Of a stretch of 64,000 nt of DNA, positions 28,581 through 36,024 are shown piece by piece. Both the position numbers and the translations under genes were made by a program. Under the pieces are notes generated by a model. That model had not been told where the DNA came from, searched no databases, and saw only the letters and a list, made by a program, of their open reading frames with translations. Every line of letters begins with the position of its first letter. The stretch's first letter is position 1. The stretch lies in the NCBI RefSeq assembly GCF_014203115.1, contig NZ_JACHIJ010000004.1, positions 434,001 through 498,000 of the forward strand. Direction: 5' to 3'. Source of the stretch: Afipia massiliensis. Lineage in GTDB: Bacteria > Pseudomonadota > Alphaproteobacteria > Rhizobiales > Xanthobacteraceae.

Positions 28581-29804
28581 ATGTCGCCAATGATGTACCA
28601 GACCTATCAAAACACCATGGACATGACGGCCCCGTGGCGTAGCGGGGCCTCAACGGCGCTGTCCTATCTAAAAATGCTCCCCGAGGGCTTTTCAGACAAG
28701 GTGTTCGGCCGTGTTGCGGCCACGCTCGAGCTGATGTCGCGCAGTTCGCTGACTTACAAACGGCCGGAATATGACATCAAGCCGGTCGCCGTCGGCAATC
28801 GCGAATGGCCGGTCACCGAGGAAGTGCCGTTCGCGACGCCGTTCGGCTCGTTGCTGCATTTCAAGAAGGACGGCGCGCCGGAGCAGCCGAAGGTTCTGCT
28901 GGTTGCGCCGATGTCAGGTCATTTCGCGACGCTGTTGCGCGGCACAGTACAAACGTTGTTACAGGATCACGACGTCTACATCACCGACTGGCACAACCCG
29001 CGCGACATTCCACTTAGCCAGGGCAAATTCGGTCTCGACGAATATACCGAGCACCTGATCACGTTCATGGATCAGCTTGGCCCGAAGTCTCACATGATCG
29101 CCGTGTGCCAGCCATCGGTGTCGGCGCTGGCAGCTTGCACCATCATGTCGGAAGACAATCATCGCGCCCGTCCGGCGAGCCTCACCTTGATGGCAGGACC
29201 GATCGACACCCGGATTGCGCCGACCAAAGTCAACGAATTCGCGACTTCGAAGCCGTTGAAGTGGTTCGAGGACAATCTGATCAACTATGTGCCGATGCAA
29301 TGCAAAGGCGCGTTCCGCAAAGTCTATCCGGGATTCATTCAGGTCACCGCATTCGTGTCGATGAATCTCGAACGGCACGTCAAGTCGCACAAGGATCTGC
29401 TTGAGCATCTGGCGAAAGGCGAGGTGGAGAAGGCCGACACCATCAAGACCTTTTACGACGAGTATTTCGCGGTGATGGATCTGCCGGCGGATTTCTACAT
29501 CGACACCATTCGCGACGTGTTTCAGGAGCACCTGCTGCCGCAGGGCAAGCTGACCTACAAGGGGCGAGCGGTGAACCCGGCCTCCATCAAGAAGATGGGC
29601 CTGATGACGGTCGAAGGCGAGAAAGACGACATCTGCTCGATCGGGCAGACGCTGGCGGCGCAGGATCTCTGCACCGGTGTGCGCGCCTACCGCAAGGTGC
29701 ATCACATGCAAGCAGGCGTCGGTCACTATGGAGTCTTCAGCGGTCGGAAATGGAACAACGAAATCTATCCGCTGCTGCGGGATTTCATCCACGTCAATTC
29801 ATGA
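28581..29804 (+). CDS. phaZ: Intracellular polyhydroxyalkanoate depolymerase
   Basis: The 407-residue enzyme matches the intracellular PhaZ family that mobilises stored poly-3-hydroxybutyrate. It opens MMYQTYQNTMDMTAPWRSGA and carries IAVCQPSVSALAA, where Cys176 stands at the place of the nucleophilic cysteine of the Cupriavidus PhaZ1 enzyme. The C-terminal conserved region includes LMTVEGEKDDIC and the HHMQAGVGHYGVFSG histidine segment. There is no signal peptide, as expected for a granule-bound cytoplasmic enzyme. The frame is open back to 28365, but the family starts near 28581. Confidence 0.9.
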   Translation: MSPMMYQTYQNTMDMTAPWRSGASTALSYLKMLPEGFSDKVFGRVAATLELMSRSSLTYKRPEYDIKPVAVGNREWPVTEEVPFATPFGSLLHFKKDGAPEQPKVLLVAPMSGHFATLLRGTVQTLLQDHDVYITDWHNPRDIPLSQGKFGLDEYTEHLITFMDQLGPKSHMIAVCQPSVSALAACTIMSEDNHRARPASLTLMAGPIDTRIAPTKVNEFATSKPLKWFEDNLINYVPMQCKGAFRKVYPGFIQVTAFVSMNLERHVKSHKDLLEHLAKGEVEKADTIKTFYDEYFAVMDLPADFYIDTIRDVFQEHLLPQGKLTYKGRAVNPASIKKMGLMTVEGEKDDICSIGQTLAAQDLCTGVRAYRKVHHMQAGVGHYGVFSGRKWNNEIYPLLRDFIHVNS

Positions 29805-30025
29805 CGGCACCGCGGGCAGACGCTCGAAAAAAGGCCGTCTGCAAGCAGGCGGCCAGTTTGAGGAAGATGGTCGGCCGCGGAATTGCGGGCGGACCATTCT
29901 CAGACGACTCAGTTCCGCAACAATCGAATAACTTTCGATCAGCCTGAATCTAAGCCGAACGAGGACTTTGGCAAACGAGTAGTTTTCGATGTTGAAATCG
30001 AGTTTATCGATATGACCGCTGGGCA

Positions 30026-31195
30026 TCAGTCCGCCAGCGCCTTCATCTCCTTGTAGAGATCGGATTTGCCCTCGAAGCCGATGCCCGGCAGGTCCGGCAT
30101 GGTGATGTGACCGTTCTCGACGCGCACGCCGTCCGGGAAACCGCCATAGGGCTGGAACAGATCCGGATAGCTTTCATTGCCGCCAAGACCGAGTCCCGCA
30201 GCGATGTTCAGTGACATCTGGTGCCCGCCGTGCGGGATGCAGCGTGACGGCGACCAGCCGTGCGTCTTCAAAACGTCGAGGGTGCGCAGGTATTCGCAAA
30301 GCCCGTACGACAGTGCGCAATCGAACTGCAGCCAGTCACGGTCGGGCCTCATGCCTCCGTAGCGGATCAGATTGCGCGCATCCTGATGGCTGAACAGGTT
30401 TTCGCCAGTGGCCATCGGGCCGGGATAGAATTCCGCGAGCGCCGCCTGAAATTGGAAGTCGAGCGGGTCGCCGACTTCCTCGTACCAGAACAACGGATAC
30501 TCGCGCAGCATCTTTGCATAGGCGATTCCGGTTTCCAGATCGAACCGTCCGTTGGCATCGACCGCAAGCTGCGCCTGGCTGCCGATCTCCTTCAGCACCG
30601 CCTCGATGCGCTCCTGGTCTTCCGCAATCGACGCGCCACCGATCTTCATCTTCACCACATTGTAGCCGCGGTCGAGATAGCCACGCATCTCGCCGCGCAG
30701 TGCCGATAGATCCTTGCCGGGATAGTAGTAACCGCCCGCCGCATAGACGAACACGCGCGGATTGGCTTCGCGCTTGTGGCGCTCGGCCAGCAAACGGAAC
30801 AGCGGCTTGCCCGCAATCTTCGCCACCGCGTCCCAGATCGCCATATCGATAGTGCCAACGGCAACCGAGCGCTCGCCGTGGCCGCCGGGCTTTTCATTGG
30901 ACATGAGCGTCGCCCACGCCTTGTCCGGATCGATGTTTGTGCCAGATGAATCCAGCAGCGTCTTCGGATCGGCTTCCAGCAACCGCGGCGCAAAGCGCTC
31001 GCGGATCAGCCCGCCCTGTCCGTAACGGCCGTTGGAATTGAAGCCGTAGCCGACCACGCGTTTGCCGTCGCGCACAGCATCGGTCACCACCGCGACGAGG
31101 CTCGTGGTCATCTTGGTGAAATCGATATAGGCGTTGCGGATCGGAGATGAGATCGGCTTGGTGATTTCACGAACATCGACGATGCGAACGGACAT
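30026..31195 (-). CDS. tarD: D(-)-tartrate dehydratase, enolase superfamily
   Basis: At 389 residues it has the length, start (SVRIVDVREITKPISSPIRN) and end of the Bradyrhizobium D-tartrate dehydratase that I recall as structurally characterised. It belongs to the mandelate-racemase/enolase group. The KxK motif (NVVKMKIGG) supplies the catalytic Lys. Metal ligands fall in LAVDANGRF, WYEEVGDP and MATGENL, and the general-acid His is in CIPHGGHQ. It converts D-tartrate to oxaloacetate. The ATG at 31195 follows AAGGAGA; the frame continues upstream but without homologous sequence. No tartrate transporter adjoins it. Confidence 0.92.
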   Translation of the reverse strand: MSVRIVDVREITKPISSPIRNAYIDFTKMTTSLVAVVTDAVRDGKRVVGYGFNSNGRYGQGGLIRERFAPRLLEADPKTLLDSSGTNIDPDKAWATLMSNEKPGGHGERSVAVGTIDMAIWDAVAKIAGKPLFRLLAERHKREANPRVFVYAAGGYYYPGKDLSALRGEMRGYLDRGYNVVKMKIGGASIAEDQERIEAVLKEIGSQAQLAVDANGRFDLETGIAYAKMLREYPLFWYEEVGDPLDFQFQAALAEFYPGPMATGENLFSHQDARNLIRYGGMRPDRDWLQFDCALSYGLCEYLRTLDVLKTHGWSPSRCIPHGGHQMSLNIAAGLGLGGNESYPDLFQPYGGFPDGVRVENGHITMPDLPGIGFEGKSDLYKEMKALAD

Positions 31196-31364
31196 GACGC
31201 CGGTCTCCTTGCTGCTGTGGTTAGGGGGCGACCTGTGGCACGATGTGTTGTGCGGGGCCAAAAGGTTCAAGCAAATCAGGGCTGTTTTTGCAACCTTCCG
31301 GGCTTTTCCGCCCCTCATCGCGCATGGTAAAGAGCACCCGAAACCAGACCGTGGAGACACCGCC

Positions 31365-32810
31365 TTGCGCGCCGTGCTGCGTTCCCTGCTGATCTTGTCT
31401 GCGCTGCTGACCGCAACGCAATTCGCCGTGACTGCTGCGCAGGCCGACAAGCGCGTCGCTCTGGTGCTCGGCATTTCCGCCTATCAACATGTCGCCAAGC
31501 TGCCGAACCCATCGAACGACGCGGACGCAATGGCCGCGCTGTTCCGGAAATCCGGCTTCGATGTGGTTGAAACCAAGCGCGACGTCGGCATCGCCGATCT
31601 GCGCCGCGCGGTCGGCGATTTCTCGGACAAGGCGCAGGACGCCGATGTCGCCGTGGTGTTTTTCGCCGGTCACGGCATCGAGGTCGACGGCACCAACTAT
31701 CTCGTGCCGGCGGATGCGAAACTGGCGCGCGATTTCGATATCGAGGATGAAGCACTGTCACTCGACCGGCTGCTGAAGGCGATCGAACCCGCCAAGCGCT
31801 TGCGCCTGATCATGCTGGATGCCTGCCGCGACAATCCCTTCGCCAAGACCATGAAGCGCACGGTAGCCTCGCGTTCGGTCGGACGCGGCCTTGCCAAGAT
31901 CGAGCCTATGGTATCGGACACGCTGATCGCGTTCGCCGCGAAGGCCGGCTCTGTGGCGCTCGATGGCGACACCAGCAACAGCCCCTTCACCACCGCATTG
32001 CTTGAGCACATCGCAACACCAGGTGTCGATCTTCGCATCGCGTTCGGGCGCGTCCGTGACTCGGTGCTGTCCACCACCGCCCGCAAGCAGGAGCCCTATG
32101 TCTATGGCTCGCTCGGCGGCAATACCGTTGCAATCGTCGATACGCCGGCAGTGGCCAAGGCCGATACAAAGACCGAGGCCAAGCCGGCCGCAGCACAGGT
32201 CGCATCGACCGATCTGGGCGCATCCGTGGCGGCACGGGCTCCGGCGGCCTCGCCTGCACCGTCGCCATCATCCAACGAGATCGCGGAGGCATGGCGCGCG
32301 GTTTCCACAACAACAAGCCCCACAGTACTCGACGCTTTTGTGCGCCGCTTCGGCGACAGCATCTATGGCGATCTCGCCCGCGCACGTCTGCAGGATATGA
32401 AAGCGCAGGACACGAAAGTCGCCGCCGCGAAGCCTGACGAGCGCTCGTTGCATCCCGCACAGAAAGCGATGGCGCCTGCATCTTCCACCGCCACCGCTGC
32501 GGCGCCCCCAGTGACCAGCGCCGCGACGACCTCGGCAGCGAACGGTTATCTCGGATGCTTCAAGGACGAGAGCAAGCGCGACCTCGACGGCCACACCTTC
32601 TACGACGGAAAAATGACCACGCAACTGTGTGTCAGCACATGCCGCGACAAGGGCTTCAGTCATGCCGGCACGCAGTATGGCGGGCATTGTTTCTGCGGCA
32701 ACAAATTCGGCAAGTTCGGTCCAGCTGACAACTGCAACGCCAAGTGCACCGGCAACCGCGACGAGACATGCGGCGGCACCTGGGCCAATGCGATTTACAA
32801 AACCAACTGA
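31365..32810 (+). CDS. Secreted caspase-family protease with C-terminal WSC domain
   Basis: No ATG lies in a suitable place; an ATG-started frame would begin inside tarD. The TTG at 31365 is preceded by GGAG nine bases upstream and opens a good signal peptide (RSLLILSALLTATQFAVTAAQA), giving 481 residues. The caspase-like (C14) domain starts at about residue 30 (RVALVLGISAYQ). Its dyad is visible as His103 in FFAGHGIE and Cys154 in LDACRDNPF. A Pro/Ala/Ser-rich linker spans about 270-390. Residues 394-481 form a Cys-rich WSC domain (YLGCFKDESKRDL to CGGTWANAIYK), a putative carbohydrate binder best known from fungi. Likely periplasmic or cell-surface; target unknown. Confidence 0.85.
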   Translation: MRAVLRSLLILSALLTATQFAVTAAQADKRVALVLGISAYQHVAKLPNPSNDADAMAALFRKSGFDVVETKRDVGIADLRRAVGDFSDKAQDADVAVVFFAGHGIEVDGTNYLVPADAKLARDFDIEDEALSLDRLLKAIEPAKRLRLIMLDACRDNPFAKTMKRTVASRSVGRGLAKIEPMVSDTLIAFAAKAGSVALDGDTSNSPFTTALLEHIATPGVDLRIAFGRVRDSVLSTTARKQEPYVYGSLGGNTVAIVDTPAVAKADTKTEAKPAAAQVASTDLGASVAARAPAASPAPSPSSNEIAEAWRAVSTTTSPTVLDAFVRRFGDSIYGDLARARLQDMKAQDTKVAAAKPDERSLHPAQKAMAPASSTATAAAPPVTSAATTSAANGYLGCFKDESKRDLDGHTFYDGKMTTQLCVSTCRDKGFSHAGTQYGGHCFCGNKFGKFGPADNCNAKCTGNRDETCGGTWANAIYKTN

Positions 32811-32869
32811 GGGGTTGAACTAACGCCGACACCCTTGCTGGTCGCCGCTGCCGTGAACAACCGACGGCG

Positions 32870-33289
32870 CTATTCGCAGAACCGTTTGCCGTTGGTGTAA
32901 AAACAAAATGGCGAGCTGTCCGTGGCGGGCGTGATTTCCTTAGCGATGTTCTTCCGATTCCAGATCGCCGCCCGCTGATATTTGGAGAGGCGCGGAGCAG
33001 GCGCCGTACAGCGGCTGCTGAGTTTTTCGTCCGTGACCGCGACCCAGATGGCTTTGGTACCATCCAGCGTGCAGGTCTGCATCATGGCCTTCTGCACGCA
33101 GACGGTTGCGCCTTCGCTGTAATTCTCGCTGTTGTAAACACACAGAACCGGAGCCGGCTTTGACTCGACCGTGACGTTTTGTGCGGCTGGAGTTTTTTGC
33201 TCAGCCGGAGGCTTCTGCTCCGGCGGAGTTTGTGCGGCCGCGGGCAGACCAAGCAGCAGAAGCAGACATGGTGCGAGGATGCGGATCAT
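32870..33289 (-). CDS. Secreted hypothetical protein, Cys-containing
   Basis: A 139-residue protein with a clear signal peptide (IRILAPCLLLLLGLPAAAQ), a Pro/Gln/Lys-rich spacer to about residue 45 and a small globular part with six cysteines (LCVYNSENYSEGATVCVQ, CTLDG, SSRCTAP, FCFYTNGKRFCE). The VYNSxxYSEGA segment resembles DUF1496-type proteins, but that is a weak match made from memory. It is probably periplasmic and disulphide-bonded. It converges with the caspase-WSC gene. Confidence 0.7.
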   Translation of the reverse strand: MIRILAPCLLLLLGLPAAAQTPPEQKPPAEQKTPAAQNVTVESKPAPVLCVYNSENYSEGATVCVQKAMMQTCTLDGTKAIWVAVTDEKLSSRCTAPAPRLSKYQRAAIWNRKNIAKEITPATDSSPFCFYTNGKRFCE

Positions 33290-33434
33290 TGTCTATCTTT
33301 AGCGCGGGCCGAGACCTTCAAGAAGGCGGCGGCGCAAAAATGCTTAAGAAAAACCGGCCTCAAATTCTATCAGTTGAGAGGTTGCCGCGATATCCGGCCC
33401 GGCAAAATGCCGGACCGAATGCCGAGGTTCAGTA

Positions 33435-34634
33435 TTACTTGGTCAGCGGGCAGCCGCTTTCCTTGGCGGTCGGGAACGCCTTGTCGCCGGGCACCACCGC
33501 AAGCTGCTTGTAATAGTCCCATGGCTTCTTCGACTCGGACGGCTTCTTGACCTCGAACAGATAAAGGTCGTGAACCATGCGGCCGTTTTCGAGAACCTTG
33601 CCGCCCTGCGCGAAGTCGTCGTCGACCGGCAGTTCCTTCAGCTTCTTGGCCACCGCCTCGGTGTCCTTGGTCCCTGCGGCCTTGACGGCCTTCAGGTACT
33701 GCAAGGTCGCCGAGTACGTTCCGGCCTGGATCATGTTCGGCATGCGGCCGGTGCGCTTGAAGAAGCGTTCGCCGAGATTGCGCGACCGGTCATTGACATC
33801 CCAGTAATAGCCTTCAGTCAGAACGAGGCCCTGCGCGGCTTCGAGACCGAGCCCATGAACCTCAGCCGCCGTCAGAAGAAGGCCGGCAAGTTTCTGGCCG
33901 CCCTTGACGATGCCGAATTCCGCCGCCTGCTTGATCGAGTTCGTGGTATCGAGCCCGGCGTTGGCAAGACCGATGATCTTCGCTTTCGAGCTTTGCGCCT
34001 GCAGCAGGAACGAGGAGAAGTCCGCGGTGTTCAGCGGAATGCGAACCGCGCCCAGCACCTTGCCGCCCTGTTGCGTGACGAAATCGCCGGTGTCCTTTTC
34101 GAGCGCATGGCCGAACGCGTAATCTGCCGTCATGAAGAACCAGGAATCGCCGCCGGCTTTCACCAGTGCGCCACCAGTGCCGAAAGCAAGCGCACGAGTG
34201 TCGTAGGCCCAGTGGAAACCATAAGGCTGACACGCATCGCCGCTCAGGCGCGACGTCGCAGCGCCGACCACAATGTCGATCTTCTTCATCTGCTTTGAGA
34301 GATCATGGACCGCGAGCGCGACCGACGACGTGGTCAGCTCGGTGATCATGTCGACGTTTTCGACTTCATACCAGCGGCGCGCGATGCTGACGCCGAGGTC
34401 CGGCTTGTTCTGGTGATCGGCGGAGATCACCTCGATCTTCTGACCGAGAACGGTGCCGCCGAAATCTTCGACAGCCATCTTGGCTGCTTCAAAGGACCAC
34501 TTGCCGCCGTAGTCGGCATAGACGCCTGACTGATCGTTGAGAATGCCAATCTTGACGCCCTGCTGCGCGGAGACCGGCAGTGCCGTCGTCAGGCTGAACG
34601 CCGCGACCGCTGCGGCCAGAAACTTCGATGTCAT
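33435..34634 (-). CDS. LivK-type ABC transporter substrate-binding protein
   Basis: The 399-residue receptor has signal peptide KFLAAAVAAFSLTTALPVSAQ and a Peripla_BP_6 body opening VKIGILNDQSGVYADYGGKW. Such proteins bind branched amino acids, amides, aromatic acids or similar compounds. No permease or ATPase genes are adjacent, so it is an orphan receptor. GGGAG precedes the ATG. Confidence 0.88.
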   Translation of the reverse strand: MTSKFLAAAVAAFSLTTALPVSAQQGVKIGILNDQSGVYADYGGKWSFEAAKMAVEDFGGTVLGQKIEVISADHQNKPDLGVSIARRWYEVENVDMITELTTSSVALAVHDLSKQMKKIDIVVGAATSRLSGDACQPYGFHWAYDTRALAFGTGGALVKAGGDSWFFMTADYAFGHALEKDTGDFVTQQGGKVLGAVRIPLNTADFSSFLLQAQSSKAKIIGLANAGLDTTNSIKQAAEFGIVKGGQKLAGLLLTAAEVHGLGLEAAQGLVLTEGYYWDVNDRSRNLGERFFKRTGRMPNMIQAGTYSATLQYLKAVKAAGTKDTEAVAKKLKELPVDDDFAQGGKVLENGRMVHDLYLFEVKKPSESKKPWDYYKQLAVVPGDKAFPTAKESGCPLTK

Positions 34635-34795
34635 ATTGCGCTCCCAGTTATTCTTGTTTGAGACGCCTTTATAGCGGGATCGCGCTTGGGCGGGGCATTG
34701 AACTTTCGCATTGAAGCGGCGCAGTTATTGCAAGTTAATATTGCGGCGCACAAGAATCCTCGGCGCTGCCGCGGCGTCTCCGAGCAATCACAATA

Positions 34796-35119
34796 CTAGC
34801 GCGGCCGGTATCGTCCCGCAGAAAGCCTTCGGAACCGCACACCCTTTCCGTCGGCGAGGCGCGTGGCCTCGTAACCACCATCGCGGATGGCGTCGCGCTG
34901 CGGCCGTGCGTTCTCGGGGTTGCGCTCCTTCTCCCACCACGACGCTCGTTGTGACGCACGCGGCAGCGCAAAGCCAAGAATGTCTTCGATCTCCTCAAGG
35001 CTCAGGATAAATTCAACCTTGGTCTGATGTGAGAGATGCTCACGAAGCGGATCGTAATCGCTCAATCCGGCGCTCCATTGTGTTGTCAACCTGCGTGCGA
35101 GCCGATAGGTACGTCGCAT
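34796..35119 (-). CDS. Small DUF7662-like protein
   Basis: The 107-residue cytoplasmic protein contains YDPLREHLSHQTKVEFILSLEEIEDILG, ALPRASQRASWWEKE and VRFRR. The combination of an EIE-ILG segment, a WW pair and a terminal FRR is typical of the uncharacterised DUF7662 family as I recall it. Function is unknown. The gene is divergent from an NAD-binding protein gene, with 24 bp between starts, so the two promoters must overlap the coding regions. Confidence 0.65.
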   Translation of the reverse strand: MRRTYRLARRLTTQWSAGLSDYDPLREHLSHQTKVEFILSLEEIEDILGFALPRASQRASWWEKERNPENARPQRDAIRDGGYEATRLADGKGVRFRRLSAGRYRPR

Positions 35120-35143
35120 CGTCTCTCTTGAACAGAGTTTTCC

Positions 35144-36019
35144 GTGAATCTGTTTATCTTCGGCCTCGGGTTTAGCGGCAAAACCATTGCCGATCGCCGC
35201 ACGACCCGTGGCGACCGCGTCAACGGAACCGTGCGCACACGGGACAAAGCACAGGCTTTGGCGGCTGCAGGCCTGTCAGCACGCGTGTTCGGCCCGGACG
35301 GGCGCGACAGCGCCATCGACGCCGACCTCACGAACAGCGATGCGTTGCTGATCTCGGTGCCGCCTGGCCTCGGCGGGGATCCAGTGCTTGCTACTTACGC
35401 CAGGCAGATCGCTGCCGCGCCCAATCTGAGCTGGATCGGCTATCTCTCGACCATCGGTGTTTACGGCGATCATCAAGGTGCGTGGGTCGATGAGCAAACC
35501 TCGGCCACTCCGACCAATATTCGCTCACACGAACGCGCCGATGCCGAACAGGCGTGGCTTGCCTTCGGCGCCGCGAACAACATTGCCGTTCATGTTTTCC
35601 GGCTCGCCGGAATCTATGGTCCGGGTCAGAGCCAGCTCGCGCAACTGGCGCGCGGAACAGCGCGGCGCATCATCAAGCCGGGTCAGGTGTTCAACCGCAT
35701 CCATGTCGAGGACATCGCACGCGTGGTGGACGCTTCGCTCGAACGGCCGCGCGCAGGCGCGATCTATAACGTCACCGACAACGAGCCCGCACCGCCGCAG
35801 GACGTGGTGACTTTCGCCGCGTCGCTCTGCGGTGTCGCAGCGCCGCCTGAGATCAGTCTTGAAGACGCTGGCCTTACCGAGATGGGCCGTTCGTTTTACG
35901 CCGAGAGCAAACGCGTACGGAATGACCTGCTGCGCAACGAACTTGGCGTCATGCTGGCCTATCCCACCTACCGCGAGGGCCTCAAGGCCCTGCGCGATGC
36001 TGGTGAAGGGCCGCGCTAA
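35144..36019 (+). CDS. NAD(P)-binding epimerase-like protein (YeeZ type)
   Basis: A 291-residue Rossmann-fold protein using a GTG start at 35144. The dinucleotide loop is LFIFGLGFSGKTIA, and the extended-SDR features STIGVYGDHQG and FRLAGIYGPGQ are present. The catalytic YxxxK is not obvious, the usual situation in the YeeZ branch. Substrate is unknown. It converges tightly on the molybdenum hydroxylase gene, with 5 bp between stops. Confidence 0.8.
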   Translation: MNLFIFGLGFSGKTIADRRTTRGDRVNGTVRTRDKAQALAAAGLSARVFGPDGRDSAIDADLTNSDALLISVPPGLGGDPVLATYARQIAAAPNLSWIGYLSTIGVYGDHQGAWVDEQTSATPTNIRSHERADAEQAWLAFGAANNIAVHVFRLAGIYGPGQSQLAQLARGTARRIIKPGQVFNRIHVEDIARVVDASLERPRAGAIYNVTDNEPAPPQDVVTFAASLCGVAAPPEISLEDAGLTEMGRSFYAESKRVRNDLLRNELGVMLAYPTYREGLKALRDAGEGPR

Positions 36020-36024
36020 CGCCC

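Noticed and set aside
29816-29842. GCAGACG...CGTCTGC hairpin after the PHB depolymerase gene
   Set aside because: The stem is short, the loop is 13 bases, and the T-run is missing; terminator function not supported.
33396-33416. Short hairpin downstream of the LivK-type receptor gene
   Set aside because: Nine pairs with one mismatch and no T-run; it could be chance in GC-rich DNA.
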